From positions 62,001 to 126,000 of the forward strand of contig CANLOV010000001.1 of assembly GCA_947492955.1 (NCBI GenBank): a stretch of DNA of 64,000 nucleotides, written 5' to 3'. The notes beneath the pieces were generated by a model. It did no database searches. It worked only from the letters and a program-made list of their open reading frames with translations, and was not told the origin of the DNA. Of the stretch, positions 36,275-43,846 are shown one piece after another. Source of the DNA: an uncultured Cellulophaga sp. (GTDB taxonomy: Bacteria; Bacteroidota; Bacteroidia; Flavobacteriales; Flavobacteriaceae). The position numbers and the translations under genes are program-made. Within the stretch, counting starts at the first letter, position 1. Each line of letters starts with the position of its first letter.

Positions 36275-36520
36275 TTAATAGCCATATTTAAGAAGTATAG
36301 CATCTATACACCATCCAAATAATGATGTTAAGTGCCAAATAGCTCAAATAATTCTAAAATGTCTTACCTTTAATTTAGACGTTGCAATTGTGGGAATTAT
36401 TTTTTTAAACTTTTTTAAACTCCTAAAAATTAAAATTTCTTCAAGTATTGAGTGCACTAATCCTAATATAAAACATAAAAGACCTGCACCCCATATATAT
36501 TGATTGGTCCATAAAAAAAT
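36275..36520 (-). pseudogene. Decayed membrane-protein gene with in-frame stop
   Basis: The minus strand reads 'FLWTNQYIWGAGLLCFILGL', 'VHSILEEILIFRSLKKFKKI', then 'HFRII', an in-frame TGA (36344-36346) and 'AIWHLTSLFGWCIDAILLKY'. The TGA most likely replaces TGG (Trp). There is no ATG in frame; the reading overlaps the stop of the gene at 36520-36915. It looks like an inactivated membrane protein of an unnamed family. Confidence 0.55.
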
Positions 36521-36915
36521 TAAAGATTTTGTTTTTTAATAGATGATTTTTGTAAACCTATAAAAAGTAGAAAACCAATAGGCATTAATAATATCCATTG
36601 AAAAGCATTAGTATTATATATATAACTGGTAATTATAAATGGAATTCCTGATAAAATATAAAGAACAGCTATAGATTTAAGTTGTTCTTTTTCTTGATTA
36701 TTGTCTTTTAAAAATCCGACTTTCAAGATCATGTAAGAAGTCAAAAATAAAAGGATAGTTACAATGTGCCACGCTGCGGTTAATTCACTCTTTTGTTGAA
36801 TACTAAGATTGCTATCTAAAAGTGGATTAACCAATTCCAATTGTCCACCTATGGTATGAAGAATAGCACCTAAAAGATTTATTATACCTGCTATTTTTAT
36901 GTATGTACTTTTCAT
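36520..36915 (-). CDS. Four-helix membrane protein, unknown function
   Basis: 131 residues with hydrophobic segments near 'IAGIINLLGAILHTIGGQ', 'IVTILLFLTSYMILKVG', 'IAVLYILSGIPFIITSYI' and 'ILLMPIGFLLFIGL'. The N-terminal 'GAILHTIGGQLELVNPLL' with His and Gln is similar to small integral proteins annotated only as hypothetical. Part of the 35521-37877 run. Confidence 0.55.
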   Translation of the reverse strand: MKSTYIKIAGIINLLGAILHTIGGQLELVNPLLDSNLSIQQKSELTAAWHIVTILLFLTSYMILKVGFLKDNNQEKEQLKSIAVLYILSGIPFIITSYIYNTNAFQWILLMPIGFLLFIGLQKSSIKKQNL

Positions 36916-36931
36916 TTATTAAAAATTTGAA

Positions 36932-37265
36932 TTAGAAATATTTTTTGATTTTATGTAAAAATGGGTTTGTAAGTTTATCTTCTTTAAAAAACTTATATAG
37001 AATAAAACAGGTAGGAATAGTTAAATAGAATGTGCAAACTAAGAATGTTGCTAGTCCACAAGTAAGTGCCAAAATTTGAGCAAAAAATTCTCCAATACTT
37101 CCTTGTTGCTCTATAAAATAGTTGCTTACGCCTAAGGAATATTCATAGAAACGAATTGAGGTTTCGTAAATTAACCAAGCTGGATAAAACCATTTTCTAA
37201 TAGGTTCCCACCAAGTGCCAAAAACTGATTTTTGTTGACTGTTTAAATCTTTTTACAAAGGTCAT
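36932..37265 (-). pseudogene. Frameshifted membrane-associated protein gene
   Basis: ATG at 37265 begins 'MTFVK'. A one-base surplus in an A-run (about 37249-37254) shifts the frame; beyond it 'DLNSQQKSVFGTWWEPIRKW', 'FYPAWLIYETSIRFYEYSLG' and the hydrophobic 'LALTCGLATFLVCTFYLTIP' continue to a stop at 36932. Corrected, it is about 105 residues. It could be a sequencing error in a homopolymer rather than true decay. Confidence 0.55.
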
Positions 37266-37301
37266 TTTAATGGAAGTCATATCATTTGATTTATATCAAA
37301 T

Positions 37302-37877
37302 TCATACTTTAGGGTTACGAATCCGACTTAATGTTTCAAGCGTAATGCCTAAATAGGAAGCAATGTGGGTTAATGGTATACGTTGTGTAATATCTGGGTA
37401 AATACTTATTAAGTTTTGATATCTTTCTTCTGCTTTCGCAAATTGAATCGTATGCAATCTTTCGCAAAGTCCTAACATGGTTTCTGTAACTACCTTACTA
37501 ATAAATCGCTCAAAACCGTGAAAATTGTTTGAAAGTAAGTTTACTGTTTCTTTTGTAAACTCAAGGACTGTAGAATCTTCAACAAACGCTACATAATGTG
37601 GACTAGGTTGGTCGCTAAAAAAACTTGTAATGGAAGCCATAAATTGATTTTCAAAAGTAAACCAATCAGATATGTCTTTCCCATCTTTCAGATAATAAGC
37701 CCTTGCACAACCTTTAATAATTAAATATGCTTTTTTAGAATATTGCCCTTCTTTAACAACAGTATCTCCTTTTTTGTAAGTAATTAGTTTTGAATTAGAA
37801 ATGAATTCTTGTAGACATTCATTGGATAATGGCGAGTAAATCTCTCCAATTTGATTTAGTATTTTTTCAATATTCAT
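37302..37877 (-). CDS. Crp/Fnr-family regulator
   Basis: 191 residues from ATG 37877 ('MNIEKILNQIGEIYSPLSNE'); another in-frame ATG at 37898 lies inside repeat-like sequence and is less likely. cNMP-binding beta-roll ('YKKGDTVVKEGQYSKKAYLI', 'IIKGCARAYYLKDGKDIS'); C-terminal HTH '[20 protein letters not shown]'. First gene of the run down to the oxidoreductase at 35521, which it may regulate. Confidence 0.82.
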   Translation of the reverse strand: MNIEKILNQIGEIYSPLSNECLQEFISNSKLITYKKGDTVVKEGQYSKKAYLIIKGCARAYYLKDGKDISDWFTFENQFMASITSFFSDQPSPHYVAFVEDSTVLEFTKETVNLLSNNFHGFERFISKVVTETMLGLCERLHTIQFAKAEERYQNLISIYPDITQRIPLTHIASYLGITLETLSRIRNPKV

Positions 37878-37887
37878 TTTAATTAAC

Positions 37888-38033
37888 AGTATTTCCATAA
37901 AAATTGGCGACCAGATTACATATAGCGACCTGATGTCTTGCGTTATTTTCTTCGGTTAAGCGTCGTGTTTTGTAAATATATGAAGTCTAGCCGACCGATA
38001 GGCAACTATGATTTTATATACAGTGTTCTGCAC
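37888..38033. repeat. Junction element J12 (rearranged left end)
   Basis: It starts with an inverted piece of the usual arm (ATTTCCATAAAAATTGGCGACC) instead of a core, continues with CAGATTACATATAGCGAC and the AAGCGTCGTGTTT segment, and ends in right core GTTCTGCAC (38025-38033), a perfect complement of GTGCAGAAC at 39138-39146. Confidence 0.6.
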
Positions 38034-38036
38034 TTG

Positions 38037-39119
38037 CTATTTTTCTGCTATTTCAAGTAATCTATTTTCAATCATTAAGTACCAATTACCATTTGTTCGT
38101 CTTTGGCTGTTTCGAAAATTTGCACGTAAATTAGTTGTTGTTTCATCGGCTTCAATCCAATTTAGCCCACTGTCAGTTGTTGAGCCAATTAAATCATTCA
38201 CTTGATACGCGTCTGTCGGACAAACACTTTTTTGGAGGAACATTAATCCTTTTTCTGGAGAATCAAAACCAATCATTCTTGCACTTTCATTATAAATTGT
38301 TGTCCAATTTTCTCCTCCATTTTTTGACTTTACGACTTTTCCTGAAACAACTGCAATTAAGTTGTTGTCGTCTATTATTTCTAAATCCCAAATAGAACCA
38401 CCTATTTCTATTGTTTTAAGTAAGTCTCCATTGTAGTTTACTACAAATAGTTCCCCACTCTTGCCAGATATATAGAGCTTGTTTTCAAATAGTTTATAAC
38501 TAAATGTTACAAGATTAAACCCTAATTGTGTAGAATTGAATAGTTCTTGCCATGTCTCTCCATCGTCAGTAGATTTCATTAATGCCGATTCGTTATCTAA
38601 TGTAAGGAGAGCATATAAATTCCCATCGCTATCAAACTGTGGATGATATAATATTCCTTTTAAATTTTCAATTTCTTTTTCAATCCAACTAATTCCACCA
38701 TCCTCAGTTTTAAGAATTACACATTTATTTTGACAATTTGGAGGTGGGCAACCAGTAACATCATGAACTGTTACTATTCCAATATTTTCATTTTTGAATG
38801 CTATTCCTCTTGGGTATTGGTTAATATCAATATTTTGGTTTTTCCAAGTTATTCCACCATCCGTTGTTTTAAAAACCTCAACATACCTACCTACATTATT
38901 ATTGAGTATGGCATACCCAATTTGGTCTGTTACAAATTTAAATGACTGTACTGTTCCATTAAAATCAATTTCACTTATTGTTTTAATTTCAAAATCTCTT
39001 GGAGAGTTTATCTTAGTCTTGTATTTACAAACAGAATCGAATTCATTAATTAATGATTTATCCTTATCACAAGAAATCAAGAGAACGATTATTAAGATTG
39101 TAGTTATTCTTTTTTTCAT
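38037..39119 (-). CDS. BNR-repeat (sialidase-like propeller) lipoprotein
   Basis: 360 residues with lipobox 'VLLISCDKDK'. BNR/Asp-box repeats 'KTTDGGITWKNQN', 'KTEDGGISWIEKE', 'KSTDDGETWQELF', 'KSKNGGENWTTIY' and 'TTDSGLNWIEADE' give a YCF48/photosystem-assembly-like beta-propeller. It is probably an outer-membrane-anchored binding protein; there is no sialidase catalytic set. Single-gene unit with 9/9 cores. Confidence 0.8.
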   Translation of the reverse strand: MKKRITTILIIVLLISCDKDKSLINEFDSVCKYKTKINSPRDFEIKTISEIDFNGTVQSFKFVTDQIGYAILNNNVGRYVEVFKTTDGGITWKNQNIDINQYPRGIAFKNENIGIVTVHDVTGCPPPNCQNKCVILKTEDGGISWIEKEIENLKGILYHPQFDSDGNLYALLTLDNESALMKSTDDGETWQELFNSTQLGFNLVTFSYKLFENKLYISGKSGELFVVNYNGDLLKTIEIGGSIWDLEIIDDNNLIAVVSGKVVKSKNGGENWTTIYNESARMIGFDSPEKGLMFLQKSVCPTDAYQVNDLIGSTTDSGLNWIEADETTTNLRANFRNSQRRTNGNWYLMIENRLLEIAEK

Positions 39120-39137
39120 TATGTTTCTTTTTTACTT

Positions 39138-39166
39138 GTGCAGAACGGTTATACATTGTTGTAAGC
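39138..39166. repeat. Junction element J13: minimal 17-bp site
   Basis: Left core GTGCAGAAC and right core GTTGTAAGC are joined by almost nothing; from AAC to GTT the site is AACGGTTATACATTGTT. It keeps the two conserved ends (AACG.. and ..TATACATTGTT) and lacks both large hairpins. Confidence 0.7.
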
Positions 39167-39172
39167 CGTTTT

Positions 39173-39646
39173 TTATTCGTTTATTATAGCTATTTTTTTG
39201 TTCACTTTATCTATAAAAGTATGTAGATATTCTGGAACATTTCTTTTAACTTGGTCAATTCTCCAACTTTTTATATTTCCATTTTCTGAGTATTGAATAA
39301 ATAATCCTCCTCCGTCTGCACAATCTGGACACCCGAAAACTGTTTCATTCTGATTAAGAAGTTGATTAGGAAAAAAATCCGTTATGTTTTTAACTTGCTC
39401 AAATAAATCATTATCTAATTCAACGAATTCCGTATTTTGTCCGTTGTAGTCGTCAATTATATCCTCGAAAAGTAATTTGTTAGTAAGTTTAAATGTTTCT
39501 ATACATCCTTCTCCAAAACATTCTCCGTAAAAATGTCCAAAAACAAGAAAATTTTGTTCTTTGATATTGATTTCGTTATCATCATCTATACTGCAGCTTA
39601 ACAAGCATCCAATTGTCAAAAACCCAAAAAATATTTTTTTCATCAT
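39173..39646 (-). CDS. Cassette-borne lipoprotein, unknown function
   Basis: 157 residues with lipobox 'GCLLSCSIDD'. Two Cys pairs occur: 'GECFGEGCIETF' and 'VFGCPDCADGGGLFIQY', plausible metal or disulfide sites. No family is recognised. The low side has core GTTGTAAGC; no complementary far core was found before J14. Confidence 0.55.
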   Translation of the reverse strand: MMKKIFFGFLTIGCLLSCSIDDDNEINIKEQNFLVFGHFYGECFGEGCIETFKLTNKLLFEDIIDDYNGQNTEFVELDNDLFEQVKNITDFFPNQLLNQNETVFGCPDCADGGGLFIQYSENGNIKSWRIDQVKRNVPEYLHTFIDKVNKKIAIINE

Positions 39647-39719
39647 TGATTTTTATTTTTAGATGATAAAGCTTTTATTTGGTTGCGTCCTTTTTGTAAG
39701 TAGTCTCTTAATTTACTGT

Positions 39720-40020
39720 TATATATAATCTGATATAGCGTTGCTATGAATTACATTTTCCCAATGGGCGAGAATCGAGAGGAACGACATGTAGCCTATT
39801 GGGTCTACGTAGGAGAATGCAATTCATTGGTTAGTATATGCATTTGTGCGAGCGGAAATTCAGGGAATTTCTGGTAGATTACGAGTGCATATCTTTTTGT
39901 TTGACGCTAACTTAATTCAAACCAGCGACTAATCAACATTATATGCACGACTTAGCAAAAAGAAACCATACTTTGGCTCAAAAAGATTAAGTCGCATGAT
40001 TTATATATAGTGTTGTAACC
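39720..40020. repeat. Junction element J14, within a 556-bp gene-free stretch
   Basis: The stretch 39647-40202 has no gene. It holds a worn outer stem (TATATAATCTGATATAGCG), a full 84-nt-type hairpin (39746-39827), a further arm with AACATTATATGCACG, and right core GTTGTAACC (40012-40020), which pairs 7/9 with GGTAATAAC at 40553-40561. Bases 40021-40202 are an unusually long 3' tail before the lipoyl-domain gene. Confidence 0.6.
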
Positions 40021-40202
40021 AGTTTTATTCTATTTCTAATTTGAATGAAATGTAGCAAATCAAATATTATTACAAGACAGAATATTATCAAGTTTCTATT
40101 CCAATACTTTTTATCAAATTCATCAGATTACTATTACCTACCACAAAAAGCCTCCTATATTAGTATATAACTCATGTCTCATTTTCTAGTGTAGTATCAA
40201 AT

Positions 40203-40544
40203 TTACACTCCTTCTATTTTGCAAATCTCTGTTTTTTCTGTCAACTCAGTATTTATGTTGCACTGGTAAATTATTTTACCATTAAAAAAGGTTTCAAATT
40301 CCATGACTACTTTATCATTTTGAATATCACAAATTATATCACCATGTTTAACTTTATCTCCAACATTGAAATACCATTTGGTTAAAATCAAATCTTTTTG
40401 ACCATTTAAATCAGGTGTTATAATAGTTTGAATATCTCCTTTTGGAATATTATATTTTTCTATATCAACATTATGTTGCTCATTATGTATTTTTTCTTTT
40501 TTAATATCCAGAGTAAATAACTGGCGAATTATTTTTTTTAACAT
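40203..40544 (-). CDS. Stand-alone biotinyl/lipoyl-domain protein
   Basis: 113 residues from ATG 40544 ('MLKKIIRQLFTLDIKKEKIH'). Residues about 40-113 form a lipoyl/biotinyl hammerhead: 'LILTKWYFNVGDKVKHGDII', 'CDIQNDKVVMEFETFFNGKI'. 'NDKVVME' aligns with the lipoylated D-K-A motif of E2 proteins, so the Lys may be lipoylated. There is no E2 catalytic or transporter domain. Partner enzyme unknown. Confidence 0.72.
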   Translation of the reverse strand: MLKKIIRQLFTLDIKKEKIHNEQHNVDIEKYNIPKGDIQTIITPDLNGQKDLILTKWYFNVGDKVKHGDIICDIQNDKVVMEFETFFNGKIIYQCNINTELTEKTEICKIEGV

Positions 40545-40552
40545 TGGCAATT

Positions 40553-40901
40553 GGTAATAACGCAGCGCTATGTGGAGTCCGCGAATTTTTATAGAAATAT
40601 AAGAAAAAACTTTTTCGTTTTTTTTATGTATTGGGAATAAAAATTGGCGACCAGATTACATATAACGACATGTAGCCTATTGGGTCGACGTAGGAGAATG
40701 CAATTCATCGGTCCAGTGTATGAAATGTAGCGTGTAAAAAGATACTACATTTTGGGTTTAGCACTGAGCCGAATTTTTATATTTTGTTTTTAATTTATCA
40801 TTTTTTAAAAGCCAAATTAAAAATTCGGCGGACTTTCTTAAGATACACAAACCTTTCGGTTTAGCACTTATTAGCTATGTTTTATACACCATGTTACCTG
40901 C
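40553..40901. repeat. Junction element J15 (mixed arms)
   Basis: Left core GGTAATAAC, the CGCAGCGCTATGTGGAGTC arm and CAGATTACATATAACGACATG, then only the right half of the 84-nt hairpin, then a second arm with the perfect stem GCCGAATTTTTA (40768-40779) / TAAAAATTCGGC (40818-40829), and the AAACCTTTCGGTTTAGC segment. Right core GTTACCTGC (40893-40901) is complementary 9/9 to 41669-41677. Confidence 0.75.
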
Positions 40902-40930
40902 TGGCACTCTTTTCTATTAATTCACATCGA

Positions 40931-41617
40931 TTATTCAACGAATGCTTTAAGAGCTTTATTGAGTTTAATTACATCTTCCTTATATCTGGAATATTTAATA
41001 ATATTTCTTACACTATGATTTTCTTCGTTTACAGTACCTATGTTTTCAATTGAATGAAAAGGTTTATCTATTATTAAGCCATTCACAATACATTTTGCAA
41101 TATAATCAGAGTGTTCCGAAAATAGAGAGATTGATTCTAACTTCTCACTTACTAATGACTTGACCGATTCTATATTACTTTCTTCAACACCAACCATTGG
41201 AAGGAATAATAAAAACAGTTTTTCATATTTGTCAAGAGCCATCAATTCACTAAAAGTCAAAAACCAAGCTTCAAAATGACCACCTTGATTTCCGATATAT
41301 TTAGAATTGAGAAAAAAAGTTGTCTCTGACGAATGAAATTCTATTGCAAAACTCAAATCGTCAGTTAATTTTCCAGCAATCCTTTTCGGATTTTCGAATA
41401 TTCCATCTTCATCCGCTTTATTTTTAGGACAAAACTCATTATACCAGTCTTCAAAAAAAGGAATATGTCTTTTTGCATCAATCAATTCATTGATAGCTTC
41501 GTCTAAATTCAATTCTTTTTCATCATCAAATCCCCTAAAAACATAGGAAATGTACAAGTACCAAAAATTCAGATTGTCAAATTCAATATCCTTTTTTGTT
41601 AAGAGTTGATTCTTCAT
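40931..41617 (-). CDS. Cassette-borne hypothetical protein
   Basis: 228 residues, cytoplasmic, no signal peptide. Aromatic-rich N-terminus 'NLNFWYLYISYVFRGFDDEK', then 'GGHFEAWFLTFSELMALDKY', and a helical C-terminus. The style (soluble, acidic, WxLY/F-rich) is like immunity proteins of polymorphic toxins but no family is certain. Single gene with perfect 9/9 flanking cores. Confidence 0.5.
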   Translation of the reverse strand: MKNQLLTKKDIEFDNLNFWYLYISYVFRGFDDEKELNLDEAINELIDAKRHIPFFEDWYNEFCPKNKADEDGIFENPKRIAGKLTDDLSFAIEFHSSETTFFLNSKYIGNQGGHFEAWFLTFSELMALDKYEKLFLLFLPMVGVEESNIESVKSLVSEKLESISLFSEHSDYIAKCIVNGLIIDKPFHSIENIGTVNEENHSVRNIIKYSRYKEDVIKLNKALKAFVE

Positions 41618-41668
41618 TTATAAATTCACTTCACTTTATTTATGTTCTTATGTTTCTTTGTCTTGCTT

Positions 41669-42023
41669 GCAGGTAACGCAGCGCTATGTGGAGTCCACGA
41701 ATTTTTATGGAAATATAGGAAAAAACTTTTTCGTTTTTTTAATGTATTGGGAATAAAAATTGGCGACCAGATTACATATAACGACATGATGTGTTGCGTT
41801 ATTTTCTTCCGTTAAGCGTCGTGTTTAGCAAATATTCTCTTATCCTACGGCCATATGTAATCTGACATAGCGCTGCGATGAATTGCATTTTCCCAATGGG
41901 CGAGAATCGAGAGGAACGAGATGTAGCCTATTGGGTCGACGTAGGAGAATGCAATTCATCGGTTTGTATATGGTGCGTTACCGTCCCGAAGGGCGGTTAT
42001 GCGCTATATACCTTGTTGTGCTT
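41669..42023. repeat. Junction element J16: best complete copy
   Basis: Left core GCAGGTAAC. Outer stem CGCAGCGCTATGT (41677-41689) / ACATAGCGCTGCG (41865-41877), 13/13. Inner stem CAGATTACATAT (41768-41779) / ATATGTAATCTG (41853-41864), 12/12. Second hairpin GATGAATTGCATT (41877-41889) / AATGCAATTCATC (41948-41960), 13/13, with inner CCCAATGGGC / GCCTATTGGG. A third GC-rich hairpin has a CGAA tetraloop (41980-41997). Right core GTTGTGCTT (42015-42023). Confidence 0.8.
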
Positions 42024-42548
42024 TCGTTTTTCTATTTCTTTTTCAATCTTTTCCTTCATCGGTTGGGTCTCTTTGATTGATAACCCATTAAAAAATGTCA
42101 CTTCTCCATTTTTGGTTATCAACTTTAACTGTCCCATTCTTATCCAAAAAGGAAATGCTCTTTGTTTTTCTCTTATTCGCTCTCTCTGAACATCAATCCA
42201 TTTATCAGTCTTAAATTTTTTTTCAATTGCTTCTACTGATTCAATGTCAGAAATTGGATAAGTATTTCGCTTAGTAACGATGCGGTTTGATTTTAATAGT
42301 TCAATGTTTTGATTATAGATAATCACTTTCTCATAACCGAAAATCAACCACATGGAGTACATTGAGAAAATTGGAAAAAATACAAAGTAGCCAATGAATT
42401 CTTGTTGAAATTGAAAGTCAGACTTTAGTATGGCCAATACTGGCATCGATAAAATCAAAATTGCAAGAACAATAGAAGCTGCTCCGAATACAAAAATCAG
42501 TTGTCCGTATTTTTTAATTGGAACTTTATATTCTACTATCTCACTCAA
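41997..42548 (-). CDS. Cassette-borne two-helix membrane protein (PH-like)
   Basis: 183 residues with a TTG start at 42548 (no ATG available between the core and the first conserved codons). Two membrane segments ('VFGAASIVLAILILSMPVLA', 'FIGYFVFFPIFSMYSMWLIF') are followed by a bacterial PH-like cytoplasmic part ('KVIIYNQNIELLKSNRI', 'ISDIESVEAIEKKFK'). The last ~9 codons lie in the core and junction, so the C-terminus is supplied by the site. Cores 42015-42023 and 42570-42578 match 9/9. Confidence 0.6.
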   Translation of the reverse strand: MSEIVEYKVPIKKYGQLIFVFGAASIVLAILILSMPVLAILKSDFQFQQEFIGYFVFFPIFSMYSMWLIFGYEKVIIYNQNIELLKSNRIVTKRNTYPISDIESVEAIEKKFKTDKWIDVQRERIREKQRAFPFWIRMGQLKLITKNGEVTFFNGLSIKETQPMKEKIEKEIEKRKHNKVYSA

Positions 42549-42569
42549 ATTTATTCGTTTTCTTTAAAG

Positions 42570-42769
42570 AAGCACAACGGTTCGGCTAAGCGTAGTGCAG
42601 AGGCAAGGAAACTTTTGGTTTCCATCTGCACACGAAGCTAAAGCTTATTGTTTAGTTTTATTTTTTACTGTTCAAAGCTAAATCCATAAGATTTAGCGAC
42701 TTCATAAATATACACAGACCTTTCGATTTTGCCCTAAAGTCCGCATTACGTTTAGGTATTGTTGTACAA
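42570..42769. repeat. Junction element J17 (different arm)
   Basis: Left core AAGCACAAC followed by GGTTCGGCTAAGCGTAGTGC. Internal hairpin GTGCAG (42595-42600) / CTGCAC (42626-42631) encloses GGAAAC / GTTTCC. Right core GTTGTACAA (42761-42769), 9/9 with 43427-43435. Confidence 0.7.
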
Positions 42770-42774
42770 CGTTT

Positions 42775-43413
42775 TTACTGCGTTATTTCTCCGATTAGAG
42801 CTTGGTCAATTTTTTCCGTATTAAGTTTTACGTATCGGTAGGATTTAACTTTTGAATTTTCCATTTCCAATATCAAAACTCTATTTTTATCTGAATATGC
42901 AATTCCATTATCCCAAGTCAAATAATCGGCTCCAAAGCCCGATTCCAATACCGTTTTTGTTAGTCCAATAAGATTGGCTTTTCCCAAATCCGAATCATTT
43001 GTTCTTATCTCGAATTCAATCAATTGTTCCGTCTTATCATCATAAGTGTGTTTGTTCTGGCCGTATTTGAAAACAGTTATTTGGTTAGAGCTGCGCGGAG
43101 TTTGGCTTATGTAGTGATAATAATAATTGTAGAATAATGAATCAGATAATTTTGGATTAAAATGATATTCCATTCCATTCGTTACGCTTGTTGTAACGAT
43201 TCTCTTCTTTTTAATTTTAAATTCCTGTAAATCAAGCGGATTTTCTAAAAAAGACACCAAATTCGCATTTTCTGTTCTCTTTTCAACTGTTTTAATTTTC
43301 AGTCCTAATGAATCTACCGCTATTCGTGTTTGTTCGGTTTCTTTTTTCTTTTCCGTCACATTTTTGCAACTGATGAAAACTAAAAAGATTGATATTAAAA
43401 CTCCAAATTTCAT
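42775..43413 (-). CDS. Cassette-borne lipoprotein, unknown function
   Basis: 212 residues with lipobox 'FLVFISCKNV', a Lys/Glu-rich linker and a C-terminal alpha+beta domain ('FGADYLTWDNGIAYSDKNRV'). No family is recognised. The unit has 9/9 complementary cores. Confidence 0.55.
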   Translation of the reverse strand: MKFGVLISIFLVFISCKNVTEKKKETEQTRIAVDSLGLKIKTVEKRTENANLVSFLENPLDLQEFKIKKKRIVTTSVTNGMEYHFNPKLSDSLFYNYYYHYISQTPRSSNQITVFKYGQNKHTYDDKTEQLIEFEIRTNDSDLGKANLIGLTKTVLESGFGADYLTWDNGIAYSDKNRVLILEMENSKVKSYRYVKLNTEKIDQALIGEITQ

Positions 43414-43426
43414 TTTTAATTAAATG

Positions 43427-43846
43427 TTGTACAACGCAGCGCTATGTGTAGTCCGCGAATTTTTATGGAAATATAAGAAAAAACTTTTTCGTTTTTTTTA
43501 TGTATTGGGAATAAAAATTGGCGACCAGATTACATATAACGACTTGATGTGTTGCGTTATTTTCTTCCGTTAAGCGTCGTGTTTGGCAAATATTCTCTTA
43601 TCCTACGGTCATATGTAATCTGACATAGCGCTGCGATGAATTGCATTTTCCCAATGGGCGAGAATCGAGAGGAACGAGATGTAGCCTATTGGGTCTACGT
43701 AGGAGAATGCAATTCATCGGCTTATATAAGAAACCCAGGGCGGGTTTTAAGCAATACGTTTCGGATTGGTACTAAGCCTTAGCAATTCCGAGTGGATTCG
43801 TACGTAGTTAAACCCGTCGTAATTGCGGTTATACATTGTAGGCAAT
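43427..43846. repeat. Junction element J18 (longest copy)
   Basis: Left core TTGTACAAC; complete outer and inner stems as in J16; 84-nt hairpin 43635-43718; then a further imperfect arm (AAACCCAGGGCGGGTTTTAA ... TTAAACCCGTCG) and right end TTATACATTGTAGGCAAT, with worn core GTAGGCAAT (43838-43846). Confidence 0.75.

Noticed and set aside
41883-42189. Plus-strand open frames across junction J16
   Set aside because: They arise from the inverted-repeat sequence and the antisense of the real gene; the same pattern recurs wherever the hairpin occurs.
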